Below are positions 31,701 through 41,936 of a DNA stretch of 64,000 nt, piece by piece (position 1 is the first letter of the stretch; every line of letters begins with the position of its first letter). The notes beneath the pieces are model-generated. The model was not told the origin of the DNA and ran no database searches. It was given only the letters and a program-made list of their open reading frames with translations. The translations under genes were made by a program, and so were the position numbers. The stretch is from Zoroaster sp. YZ-2022 (Eukaryota; Echinodermata; Asteroidea; Forcipulatida; Zoroasteridae). The stretch lies in contig CM055816.1 of the NCBI GenBank assembly GCA_029582265.1, positions 7,688,047 to 7,752,046 of the forward strand. Reading direction: 5' to 3'.

Positions 31701-32576
31701 TGTAATATTTAATTCTATCGATTTTTCCTTATGTTTATTATAACAACGAATCATCCACCGCAAACAATCGTCGTCTTTGTTTTTTACGTTGATGCATGCT
31801 TTTTTATTTTTTATGTAATCACATAGATCTATATAAGAACCTCCTCTTAGAGGTTGATATTTAGCGATTCTTAGATTCATTTCTTCGATACGATCTACTA
31901 TCCATCCACTACCCTCTCGAGTGTATTTTTCTAAAACTTCTTGAATTTGTGAAATTATCGTATCGAGTTCATTTTCGATATTGTTTAAATTCAATAAAAC
32001 AACTTGCCTTTTATTATGAAAACTCGGTGTGGTAAAATCGTCTGTGCCAACAAAGTTTTCTTTACGTAATTTAATTCGTATAAATATCATAAACTTGAAC
32101 GCTTTAAAATCCTTCAAGTCTTTGCGTAACTCGACGATAATCTTTGGTTTTACAGCTCTCCAAAAAACATTTAAATCTTTTTCTTTGCTGTGATTCAACG
32201 GAACAATCATTAAATGTTTGCGTAAATAACTACCACCGTCGATGGGAGGTTTAAATCTTAGCTTGGCTTCTCTACCGTAAAACCTTTTAATAGCGTTAAT
32301 GTAGTCTTTTTTAATCAACCCCTCGTTCGCTCCCGAGCCGAGTAGCGGTAGCTCAATATTTTCATTCTGTACGCGATCTCGTAATTCCTCGAAATTTAAT
32401 TCATATAATGGTTTTGGTTTGTGTTGATTTATATACTTTTTAACCGCGTTGTACCAAACGCGTTTATTTACTCTATTATTACTGTTTTTCACGAGAAATA
32501 TTCGGCCAATGCGTTGTCGTGCAAAATCTTGCAATTCTTTCAATGTCCATTTCGATAAATATTTCGTTGTCTCCAT
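28746..32576 (-). CDS. polB: Protein-primed family B DNA polymerase (1276 aa)
   Basis: Exonuclease motifs: Exo I YADFES (D462, E464), Exo II HNLRGYDSH (~612-620), Exo III Y754-x3-D758. Polymerase motifs: A, D854-ANNLYG; B, NNSVFGK (~1015-1021); C, YTDTDS (D1117, D1119). N-terminal to these lie a SAP-like region (1-100), a GSGWIVDRIEEM...PLRGGSYIDL block (~223-250), a C2H2-like finger (HFCLRC...HVKMC, ~401-423) and a Cys/His cluster with DHCHITGKYRGAAHNCC (~552-594). Length fits Polinton PolB. The start codon and first 18 codons lie in the right TIR, so it shares its leader with the left-end mini-gene. Replicates the element, probably by protein priming at the TIR ends. Confidence 0.96.
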   Translation of the reverse strand: METTKYLSKWTLKELQDFARQRIGRIFLVKNSNNRVNKRVWYNAVKKYINQHKPKPLYELNFEELRDRVQNENIELPLLGSGANEGLIKKDYINAIKRFYGREAKLRFKPPIDGGSYLRKHLMIVPLNHSKEKDLNVFWRAVKPKIIVELRKDLKDFKAFKFMIFIRIKLRKENFVGTDDFTTPSFHNKRQVVLLNLNNIENELDTIISQIQEVLEKYTREGSGWIVDRIEEMNLRIAKYQPLRGGSYIDLCDYIKNKKACINVKNKDDDCLRWMIRCYNKHKEKSIELNITIEKVIIINSDRMSKYLIEDGLNFNNIDTPTPISQIKQVEKQNNLAINVFGCESNTILVYKLSNQPAEMDRINLLLIHKEEKEGTRSHYVWIKDVNKLLFDQTKHEHRKHFCLRCLQGFSTGAYLESHVKMCKGINDRPTTIVMPEKGKKDKIKFVNFHKKMKVPFVIYADFESIIKNVVDENSTNTKKLQEHIVCGYSYIVVKCDGKSSFPHTYRGEDAAKHFLDELQKEEEKINTIFKNAKKLNMTKENVKNYNSASECWICEKKFFESDACAAEHDDKFKKVRDHCHITGKYRGAAHNCCNLRLSLKPKKTFIPVVFHNLRGYDSHLIMQAAGLIGGNLKCIPNNIEKYISFSINQLRFIDSAQFLLAPLDKLVKSNDSFSITTKLEPNVEKFNLIKSKGIYPYEYMDSFERFKETQLPSKPQFYSSLNCQHITREQYEHAKNVYNKFNCKNLGDYHDLYVRTDTCLLADVFENFRNTCLKQYGLDPANYYTSPGLSWDALLKHSKQTLDLFTDIDMHLFIEKGTRGGTCMVSKRYAKANNAYLDDYDKSKPSSYITYLDANNLYGYAMSQPLPTGNFKWLSLKQINKLERDGFKNNKGYILEVDLEYPKELHDSHNAFPLAPESLIVPKEWMSDYQKNLLKDKPAPNVVKLVPNLYNKKNYVLHYHNLQLYLQLGMKLTKIHKVLEFNESCWMKSYIDLNTRLRKNAKSDFEKDLYKLMNNSVFGKTMENVRNRVNVNLKRLNDPKQDNLIRALIAKPNFAEARIFDNDLVAIHMHKTKLVLNRPIYVGMSILDLSKVFMYDFYYNHLKSKYKNNCELIYTDTDSLLLEIKTKDVYKDMKKDKQLYDFSNYESSHFLHSEKNKKVIGKMKDECAKTVISEVVCLRPKMYSILTSDKAEIRKAKGVKRQVLEQDIQHERYKQVLDDKTTLHHPMNFIRHVYHRLYTTLINKISLSPLDTKKYILENGIDTLAYGNQSLINDE

Positions 32577-32866
32577 CTTTATTATACAACTAGATAATAG
32601 TTAAAGTCTTTCTTCACTTTTTAAAGTCTCTTTTTTTTATGGGTGTACTGGGTCACCGTTTTTTTTTTATACACTCTTGACCTCATCGATTTTTTGATGA
32701 GGTCACCTCATTTTAATAAAAATATCTTTTTTAAGTAGTTGATGATGAGGTCACCTCATTTTAATAAAAATATCTTTTTTAAGTAGTTGATGATGAGGTC
32801 ACCTCATTTTAATAAAAATATCTTTTTTAAGTAGTTGATATAGATGCGCCATCTAACATTACTACT
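32523..32866 (-). repeat. Polinton 1 right TIR (344 bp)
   Basis: Mirror of 17379-17722 with matching homopolymer lengths (A10 and A8 runs) and the three 48-bp repeats at 32696-32839. Followed by CACCG (32867-32871). It includes the PolB leader (32577-32625) and first codons. Confidence 0.95.
32577..32625 (-). promoter_or_regulatory. Shared leader/promoter, copy 3 (PolB)
   Basis: The 49-nt leader directly before the PolB ATG, identical to that at 17620-17668. Confidence 0.65.
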
Positions 32867-33066
32867 CACCGTAACACCACTTCGACAGGACGCATGTGCG
32901 ACATGGCATTTTTTTTACATACAAGTATTAAGGGACGGGTATCAAACTATTATGTTTATATCGCGTATTACACTTCCCGTCTAACACCCAATCCCACGGC
33001 CGCTAGTCTAGCATCGAACAGTGCACATGGGCTGTTCTTACGGTTAAGCACGCCCCGCTGCGCTGT

Positions 33067-33545
33067 ATGTATTTGATATCAAGACATGCCGCAATCGAAA
33101 CCATCCTGCTGTATGGGTGTGAGTCCTGGACCTTCACCAAGGCAATGGCCAAGTCTCTCGACGGTTGCTACACCAGGATGCTACAGATGGCACAGAATGT
33201 CTCATGGAGGGACCACATCACCAACGTGGAGCTCTACGGCAACATCCCCCTACTTAGCGAGAAAGTTAAGGCACGGCAGCTGAGCCTTGCTGGGCACTGC
33301 CTCCGACACCCAGAGCTACCGGCCAACAAGTTCATTGTGTGGGAGCCCACTCACGGCAAGCGCGGCCGCGGAAGACCCACCAAGACCATGCTCAAGACCC
33401 TGATAGAAGACGCAGGAGTGGAGAACAAGGAGGAGCTAGTCAGTTGCATGCAGGACAGAGTTGTGTGGCGTGTCAGACATCGAGCCCGACTAAAGCCTGC
33501 GACACCGCGACTACCTGGGTCGACTGAGTAGAGTAGTAGTAGTAG
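33067..33545 (+). mobile_element. 3' end of a second non-LTR retrotransposon
   Basis: The open frame 33067-33531 encodes the RT C-terminal block typical of LINE-type endonuclease-reverse transcriptases: LLYGCESWTFTK, DGCYTRMLQMAQNVSWRDH, ELYGNIPLLSEK, LAGHCLRHPE and GKRGRGRPTKTMLKTL. It ends in a short GTA repeat (33529-33545). The catalytic core is missing, so it is a 5'-truncated dead copy. Higher GC than its surroundings. Confidence 0.82.
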
Positions 33546-34412
33546 GGAGGCACGGAGTCAGATATAAGTACCGTCCAAGCAACTTACTGTGTGCCGCAGG
33601 GCCGGCCGGGCCGATGCACATCCATCGGGACGGCACGTATGGATGCGTGATCGAAACATATGGTATTCAAGTACAAAGACACGTAGCCTTCACAATTTTT
33701 TATTTTTTTTCGCAATTCGTTTTCTCGACACTAAAAATCGACTCATTTAAAAAAAAAATTTCTTCAAATATTCGGACCAATGTTTGAATATTCGTCGCCG
33801 GGCAAAAAACAAAAGTATGGATTTCCAATTTTCTTTTTTCCCCCCGATTTTTCAACAAAATAAGTCGCCGCATCCGTAAACCAACTAATAAAATTGAAAC
33901 GGCAAAACCAGTCAGAAATTCCCCTGTGTGCACATTTGGGTCAACAGTCAAAACAGGCAGTTGACTGATTTTGACCACTATAGCTACTTCCTATACCGTA
34001 GGAGGGTTAACACAACAAATCTAACTTTAACTTCGGGGATGAGGGATCAGTGCTATACACAAACTCAGTGTTTGTTATTTCTTCCAAATTTCCTTAATGT
34101 GTACACAGATTTCTTGTACAACAATTCTTCCCAACATTCCCAAATTACTGGATTTATTTCTATATTTATGTTTGATACCATTCTCTACTTTACATTACGT
34201 ATATTTGAGTTCATTTTGTAGAATGCTGGTAAGTAATACAGAAGGCAGATGTTTTCCAGTCAATTTGTTTTTATTGAACAAAAACAAATTGTACAATGAA
34301 TCACTTTCCCTTGTGTATTGTTTGGTGATTCAAGTAGGTTTAAGGTAAACACTTCATCAGAGACCATTAACCCAGTCTTTTTAAATTCTCATTAATTTCT
34401 AAATAGAATAAA
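33546..34412. other. Upstream region of TRIM gene B
   Basis: The first part has no recognisable content. From ~34230 it is homologous to the region before TRIM gene A. A weak acceptor-like TTCTAAATAG lies just before the ATG, parallel to copy A. Confidence 0.5.
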
Positions 34413-37400
34413 ATGACTACCAGTGCTGGAGAATTAGGAGCATTGCAAAAGATAAGTCGGGATCATCTTGAGTGTGACATATGCAATGACCGATACAAGC
34501 AACCCAAAATATTGGATTGTTCTCATAGTTTCTGTGAGACCTGTTTAGATGAATACTGGAACACAACCTGCAAACGCACTCCAAACATTCCTTGTCCTGT
34601 TTGTCGTCAGGAGACTCTCATTCCATCGACTGGCATTCAGGGACTCAAAACCAATTTTCACTTGTTTGGCATCGTAGATGACGTATCACTACTAGAGAAG
34701 GTTGCCTGTTCAGGTAACTCCAAGCCACTCTGTGAGTTATGTGATGGAGGCTATGAGGCTCTTCATCGATGTCTTGACTGTGCCCAAAACATTTGCTCTA
34801 ACTGCAAAAAGATACATCTGCGAAGCAATGCAACATCCAATCACAATGTCGCTACACTGGAGGACATACGTAAGGGTAAGGCAACAGTGAAAAGACCAGA
34901 AGAGGCTTCTGCATGTCACAAACACAAGGGAGAGATCAATCGATTCTACTGTGAGACATGTCAAGTCTTGATCTGTCGAGACTGTACTGTTGTGGACCAT
35001 CGTCACCCTGAGCATCAGTACATTGACATTGCAGAAGCTTCTCTGAAATACAAGAAGGCTATGAAAGATATCTTGCCAGTTTGCCTCACAGAAATAAAGG
35101 AACTGGAAGAATCTTTGGCTGCTTCATCTCAAGCTAAGCAAGAATTCAGAGACAAAGTCATAACGACCATGAAAGAGGTGAAGGAGACAGCAGATCAGAT
35201 CAGAGCAAAGGTTACAGCTGAGGAGAATAAGATGATTGATGCCATCGAGACCCTTGAACAGGATCGTATGGCAGCATTTGATGAGCATGAGAAAGCAGTG
35301 GGTATGATGTTACAAAGTAAACAACATTCTCTGGACACAGCCAACGATGTTACAAATACAGCAACAGACAGTGACTTCCTGTCACTGTATCCCATCATCA
35401 GTAATGACTTGAGATCACTGACCAGTCACCGCCCTCCTCTGATTGATGGCAGACTTTCATATTTGCGGATCAATCAGAGTAAGAGGGTTGGTGATATCAG
35501 TCTGGGTGAGCTGGAGCTGGAAGACAGCAAGTGGGAGCTAAGTCATGAGTTTGGCAAGAAAGGACGTGGACATACAGAATTCAATGGGGCATGGGGTATT
35601 GCTGCTCATCAACATGATCAGCTTGCTGTGGTGGACCGTCTCAACAGACGAGTAGTAATCTACAGCAGTACAGGCCAACACCATAGAACCATTGACATGG
35701 AAGCAGGTAAGTGTGTCACACACTACTATCACGTGACTATACATACACAATGTAGTTTTGACAACTGCAGGCATTCAGTATAAAAAGTGTACAACAAAAT
35801 ATTGAACATATTTAAAAGTGATGCTAAATTCACCCACATAAACTAACACAAGTGTTCTAGTCAATGAATGTACATGTACTAAAAAATAATTATTTCATTA
35901 ATCCTAACCCCCTAGGTATTCTGGCTAGAAACCTTCCTGAATCCTCCAAAATCCATAAGTGCACTTTTGGAAGTTACATGCACCATGCATTTTCATTGAT
36001 CTTTCATATTCAGCACTTATGGCCTGTACTCCTTGCCAGGTAGTAATTTTGCCCCATCTGAAGAGGTGAAAGTACCAGTTTCCAATAGTGCTGGAATATT
36101 TTCCCCAATAATGCCCCTTGGAGGAAGGATATGGGGTGGTTAGCGTTAAATTTATGAAACTTTATACATGATACTGGTAATCAGAATATTTGCAATACTC
36201 TTACAAATAATATATATTCAAGAGGAATTCTTCAAAATCTTCATCAATTTTCATTTTATGAGCATAATATATTTAATTAAATAATATTTTGTCTAAAGCT
36301 CATGCAATATTTAATTGATCAGGAACAACATGTATTATTAATAGTTATTTTGAATTGCATTAATAATAATAATAATAATAATGTGTGGATTTATATAGCG
36401 CACGTATCCACCAACTAAGTGGTGCTCAAGGCGCAATATATTATTATCCCTGCTCATAAGGCTCATAAATCATTCCTGAAACCATCTCAGCTCCCTGGGG
36501 AGTATACAGCTCAATTGCTGCCATTTCTAGCGCATATAGAGCAAACCAACTCTGCCTTCACAGGTACCCATTTAACCCCTGGGTGGAGAGAAGCAATTAT
36601 GATTAAGTGTCTTGCTCAAGGACACAAGTGTCACGGCCGTGATTCGAACCCACATTCTGTTGCTAACACCAGAACTTGAATCCGGTAAGCTAGACCATTG
36701 TTCACAGTTCATATTACAGAATATAATTCTACAGAATCAGTCTATAGTGGATGGTGTGATGTATTTCCACATTCAAATGTATTCACTCAGAATAAATGAA
36801 TACGTAAACATAATAACAATTATCCACTAATAGAAATGTATGATACATGTATTTGATACATGTACATGACATTTTATGATGCAGTTATTACTTAAAAATG
36901 TGTTCTTATTTGCTTTTTTCTAATACAGGTCCAGTAGCCATTGCCAGTGTACACAATCACTTAGTAGTAGCAGATGTCACCGACCAAGTCAAAATGTACA
37001 ATGACGATGGTACAGTGTCATTTCAGTTCACCACCCTGCCGCTGAATGAGGTCGGTAAGACAGATGTGAAGATCACAGGTCTTACAGCCAAGAAGGATGG
37101 TAACGTCTTTGTGGGCGATGTGAAGAGAATGGTAGTCACTGTGCACAGGCCCACTGATGGTGGACTAATAAGCACCGCCATGCCGGTCACTACACGACCC
37201 ATCTTCTTGGCTGTAGACAACAGTGGCAGAGTGGTGGTCAGTGGTGGTGTAGATCAACAACAAGTTCCTGTCATTGATGACAATGGTTCTACAATATTCA
37301 CCATAACTCCAACCATTGATGGTCAGAAAGTCAAATACTGCAGAGGTGTATGTTGTGACACATCAGGTTTATACATTGCATTGTGCAATGATCCTGACGA

Positions 37401-37560
37401 TGATCCTAACACTGGTCATATTCACCACTATGATCCCAATGGGAGATTTATCAGCTGCATTGCTAAGGGTCTGCTTTCACCATATGGAATCACATTCACA
37501 TCAGATGGGAAACTAGCTGTAGCTGACTGTTACTCAGTCAAGATATATCACATTGTATAA
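34413..37560 (+). CDS. TRIM-NHL protein B (RING, two B-boxes, coiled coil, NHL propeller)
   Basis: Exons 34413-35706 and 36929-37560 give 641 aa. Donor GCAG|GTAAGT is canonical; acceptor TTTTTTCTAATACAG; phase 1. Domain plan as copy A: C3HC4 RING (first Cys of CDICNDRYK at 21), B-boxes (CELCDGG..., CHKHKGE...CRDCTVVDHRHPEH), coiled coil and NHL repeats. Differences: a single RAKV in the coiled coil, a regular CRDC in B-box 2, Gly instead of Cys at the exon junction, and a short DDDPN insertion in an NHL loop. Both copies look functional. The intron has gained a MITE and a SINE. Confidence 0.92.
35898..36149. mobile_element. TTAA-flanked (piggyBac-type) MITE, 244 bp
   Basis: The insert 35902-36145 sits between TTAA duplicates (35898-35901 and 36146-36149). 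Short inverted ends: TCCTAACCCCC on the left against CGCTAACCACC (reverse of the right end). TTAA duplication is the piggyBac signature. Absent from intron A (~8450). The left part matches the tandem repeat at 1-158. Confidence 0.75.
36362..36695 (-). mobile_element. tRNA-Leu-derived SINE (copy B, head-truncated)
   Basis: Same family as 11616-11960 but lacking the first ~20 bases of the tRNA head. Flanked by CATT (36358-36361 and 36696-36699). The empty site CATT is at 8672-8675 in intron A. Confidence 0.85.
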
Positions 37561-38806
37561 TATCATCCACCCTTTTTTTTCTTTCTTTTTTTTCTTCTTT
37601 TTTTTCCACAGAACCATAAGGTTCTGCCGTTTATTGCATCATTAAACAAATAGACACACAATGACAAATTTATAAATTAATTAAACAAGGACATTACATA
37701 TCATCCAACCCAATGATGTTGAATGGCAATCTCTCTTGCTTGTCATGGTACAATTGACATAGTTCATATGTCATTTCTCAATGTTGTAATAAAAATAACT
37801 TTCCATAAGGCATGAAGCCAACTAAATTACACCTCACCTTCTTTTGGAAATTGTAGTTGAGGTTTAAATTTGGCAAGTCAGTGAGTTAATTTGATTTGAT
37901 TTCTTTTTGTATTTGTTTTAATATTAAAACAATTGACAGCCCAAACAGTCACTGTTTCAGCTTTCTTCAGCTAAGTACAGTGTATACCTTTGTCATTCCC
38001 AATAAACATAAATGTTCACAGATTGACATAAAACTTACTTGGTGTAAAGTTAAGGATGGCATCAAACAAACCTTGAAATATTTCTGTCTGAGGTGATATC
38101 CTTTCAAATAAATGTCAAATGTTATTCCCCAATTATGTCTGTATTTTGCTGTATTTTACATAACAATGAATGTTGTGTTCACTGATTGAATAGTTTGAAA
38201 GTATTTTATTGTTTTAAACATTAAAATGCACTTTTTTAAATACTCGTTTTCAGGGGTTTTTTTTTTTGCCTTTTTTTTAATATAAAAAATTAAACAAATG
38301 AAATGCCAAACTGTCATTGTTTAACCTTTGTTCAGCTTAGAGCTAAAGGCAGTTTAATAACCAATGTGGCAAAAAGTAATGTCAAGTACAACAAAATGGG
38401 TGGCAAATTCTTCCAAAATTGTATTTTTGCAAAATTGTATAAATATTACTCAAATTTCAATTGCTTTGTATTATATTATGCTCATAGTAAAATAACATTT
38501 CTTGTTATTCTTGTTTAAACTGATGAATAACTGTGTAAATTATTCCTTTTTAGTCCCAAGTCAGTCTGTCAAATGGCGAGATGACCACAAATTCATCATT
38601 TCAAACTGTGACTTAAGGGACTGAGTCCATTCAAGGACTGATGAATATGTATGATGAGTCAATAGATCTTAGTGTAATTAATAATACATTATATTGATGA
38701 ATATTCATATTTCACCTTAATGACAATTAATATTCTGTGTTTGTCAAACACTTGTTAAATGCATTGACGTACATACGCAGTGTTGCTAGCTAGACTCATT
38801 TGCATA
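37561..38806. other. 3' flank of TRIM gene B, no gene seen
   Basis: Contains a T/C-rich tract (37570-37608) with an insert of ~120 bp not in copy A, then sequence colinear with 9.5-12.1 kb. The empty site for the copy A SINE is at ~38602-38619. No coding region supported. Confidence 0.55.
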
Positions 38807-39256
38807 TGACATAAAACACAATAAAGGGGGCCACTTTGCATCTGTCACGTTAGCAGTTTTTCTAATGGTTGTTATTTATTCTTAGGTACCTGAAACCCAC
38901 CAAAAAGTGTTTCAACATGTGAATGGACATGCAGGCTTATACTAGAACTAATTTGAGTTGATTTATTTAATTTATTTATTTATTAATTTTTTTTTTTTAC
39001 CCTCAAATTTCCATAAAAATTGGACGGAAAAAGTTACCGCACTTTTCCGTCCATTTGTTGATAGAAATTGTAGGGTAATTAAAAAAATAATAGTAATAAT
39101 CAACTCAAATTATCTTTAGGATAAGCATGCATGTCTATTCAAATGTTGAAATTCTTTTTTGGTGGTTTCAGATATTAATTTTTTTTTTACAACCATTAGA
39201 AAAACTGTTAACGTGACGGTAGGAAAGTGGCCCCCTTTATTGTGTTTTATGTCATA
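38805..39256. mobile_element. MITE with TA duplication and long TIRs, 448 bp
   Basis: The insert 38807-39254 begins TGACATAAAACACAATAAAG and ends with its inverse; arms extend ~65 bp (GGGGGCCACTTT, CAGTTTTTCTAATGGTTG). Flanking TA at 38805-38806 and 39255-39256 fits the Tc1/mariner type. Copy A has the empty site near 12147-12152. Confidence 0.8.
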
Positions 39257-41808
39257 TATGTTACATAATGTCCAAAGACATTTACTAGTGCACAATGCCC
39301 ACCTGTTGGTACACTGTATATTGTTAGTATTAGATCAGCTTTATATGAATAAGCATTATACAAAAACTAGAATTGAAATTCCAATCAAATGTTTAATTTG
39401 ATCTTTCAAGCTGAAATACATGTAACATAATCTTTTTCCTGGTCGTTTGTCTTTTTTTAATTCTCATTTGATATCTGATAGTTGCATACAACAAGTCGTA
39501 CAGAATTCTAAAGGAAACACAACAGGAAACCTACAGGGAACCGACATGTATAGGAAACCTACATGTATAGGAAACCTACATGTATATCACTCTTATTTGA
39601 ATCTTACACATGGAGAAGTTGTTTCATTTTTCCGTTTGTGCTGTCTGCGCGAGGGCGCTATAATATGTAAATTACATTGTGCGACGTACGTCCGTGTGGC
39701 TTCTGCGCATGCTGCCTGCATTATTGCTGCTGTGTGTACGTGTGTGGTGGGTGAGTTTGTGCATGTGGTGGATACATGTACCCCAATTATTTTTGAGTTT
39801 CAATCAAAACTTTTAATGTAGAATTACACTTGAGTTAACCAGTTGACGTCGGGAATATTTATTTTTTTCCGGTCCCCCGTGCGGGTTTATTTTCAGTGAA
39901 AAATCTGAAAAAATTTCTAGCCATTAATAAAAAGAAATTGTCAATGAAACTAAGTTCAGACACCCAAATAAACACCTTTACCCCCTACTCATTGACATTT
40001 TGAGAATTAAATGGCTAGTTTTTAATTACGGTTGTGTTTGTTCAGCACAATTAGACCGTTGGCAAGCCCCGATGCAACAGCCTAGTATTAGTATTAGCGA
40101 CCAGCGCCCGGTCGAAAAGACGGCATACCTGGAGAATGCCTCGTAAATAATGGATATAAATCCCTCTTTACAAATCCCTGGCTGGTACGTCAAAGGAACA
40201 GGTCTTGGATAAAGGGATTAGGCAAAAATCAACGAAAAGAGTGAACTCGTTCAGTATTTGCAGTGCATTTTGTCCGGGGCCACCGAACCGTGACCCCATG
40301 GACTCCGAGAAACGATTGCGTGTATACAAGTCAGCCGCCACGACTGCACGCCACGTGTGGCGTGTTGACAAGTCTCCCGGTGACACACACAAAAATCGGA
40401 ATGCGTGTTTAGACGCTCTCCGATCCGCTGTCCAAACACAAATTGCGTGTATACATGGCCTCCGAAGTGAACTGGTTAAATATAATCACAAATTCAGTTT
40501 GTAACAATGTATATAATCCTCCGGCTTTATGTTCTGACGAGTGTTTGTTTTTTATAAAACTATGTATACCCTACTCCAAATAATGGTTTCGTCCGCACTA
40601 GCTCATCATTATTCAAGACCTGTTTTTCCGATTAGAGATTTGACAGCATTTTTGATTGGATGGGTACTGTGGGTAATTTTCTGAAATCAGACAATCTAAC
40701 CAATGGGAATGATTCTACTATAACTAAAAAAAAATTCTGTGACTGTTCTTGGGACGATGTCAACGATTGGGCTAAATATAGATTTCCAAACGTGAGGGGT
40801 TTACCAGTGCATTTTCTATGCGCGGTTAATTTTGACGACCTAATTTGGTTCAAGTATGGTGGGTAAAGTTTCAAATACTGTATAAAAAGTTATATCAAAT
40901 GAAAAAGTAATGTTTTATCTTTTAAATATTGGCGGTGGTCCTGCAGAAAATGTTTACTAGTTTGTTTACGAGGTTTCTAAAAAATCCGCTATTGTTTAAT
41001 CATTGCAGCGGAGATCTTGACTATAGAGGGCGCTCGCATATGAGGCAAAACTTCTCCAAATGTAAGAATGCTCTGACAGGATTGTAAACTTTATTATTTT
41101 TGGATAGAATATTAAATAATCTGTTCAGGTAAGGTAAAAAAGACCGGCTCTGGCCAATAATAAAAAATAATAAATTACGTGGTATTCTGTGTACCATCAT
41201 TTTTGTTTCCATTTTGAAGCTGTACATGTATGTTTGGTAAACAGTTCCTGACTTTACTTGTAGGTAATCCTCAAAATATTGTCATAAAACAAAGAATATG
41301 TTGAATGACTAAAATAATTACTGAAATATTAAAATAACAAATTCACCATAACATCCGATCAATCAACTATACACATTGTCTTTTAGACAGCTCCAGAGAG
41401 TCTGTGGCTAGACTAGTCAGTATTTGGTATCCAGGCATTCATATGAAAACCGAACATAAACTGGCTAGACTTTATTACACACAAAGCTGTAAAGGTTTTT
41501 GTCAATAAAAAAACGTAATTCACTTTTATCACTTCATCAAGTTCAAAAATAGGAGATCCTTGGTTAATAACATACATAACATGAATAATTAAACCCCCCT
41601 TCCCTCAACACATCATGGCTATGTGTGTCTGATCCTCACAGAGTACATGAATAAATAAATTATAGCCAATCCAATCCAGCATTAGAACACTATGTACCTC
41701 CCTTATGATGAGACTATTATACTGCAGACAAATGTCAAAGTTCATATTATTCATGAGTAGATAACTTTGAATATTCAGTTTATTAATTGTAAGCATTTAT
41801 GGTTCATT
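39257..41808. other. Host DNA, partly private to unit B
   Basis: ~39.5-41.07 kb has no counterpart in copy A. It holds a short tandem of AGGAAACCTACATGTAT (~39.53-39.58 kb) and a hairpin-prone CACGCCACGTGTGGCGTG near 40.35 kb. The 99-codon frame at 40205-40504 has no recognisable domain and I do not call it. The rest is colinear with 12.9-13.6 kb. Confidence 0.45.
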
Positions 41809-41936
41809 CCATGGCCCGTATTTTAGAACGTTCCTTTACTGCAAAGGACGCCTTTATGCCTATTGTTCTCTTAAGAGAACAATAGGCATAAAGGCGTCCT
41901 TTGCAGTAAAGGAACGTTCTAAAATACGGGCCCATG
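41809..41936. mobile_element. 118-bp perfect palindrome inserted with 5-bp duplication
   Basis: 41814-41931 is a perfect inverted repeat (59 + 59, no spacer, centre TT|AA at 41872/41873). Direct repeats CCATG flank it (41809-41813, 41932-41936). Copy A shows the empty site with a single CCATG at 13598-13602. A fold-back MITE; superfamily unknown. Confidence 0.88.

Larger units (their letters stand above)
17379..32866. mobile_element. Polinton 1: intact Maverick/adintovirus-like element, 15,488 bp
   Basis: Bounded by 344-bp TIRs starting AGTAGTAATG. CACCG flanks both ends (17374-17378 and 32867-32871), five bases of the usual six. It encodes the Polinton hallmark set: protein-primed family B polymerase, retroviral-type integrase, FtsK/HerA-type packaging ATPase, double-jelly-roll MCP and minor capsid candidate, plus membrane and coiled-coil proteins of the class. 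Large genes are uninterrupted. AT-rich with codon use unlike Polinton 2. No adenain-type protease recognised. Perfect TIR identity by eye and open frames point to recent integration. Confidence 0.95.
35707..36928 (+). other. Intron of TRIM gene B, with two inserted elements
   Basis: 1222 bp against 632 bp in gene A; the difference is accounted for by the MITE at 35902-36145 and the SINE at 36362-36695. Confidence 0.85.

Noticed and set aside
40205..40504. 99-aa plus-strand frame as a host gene
   Set aside because: No recognisable domain, and both strands are open over a region with short internal repeats and hairpins.
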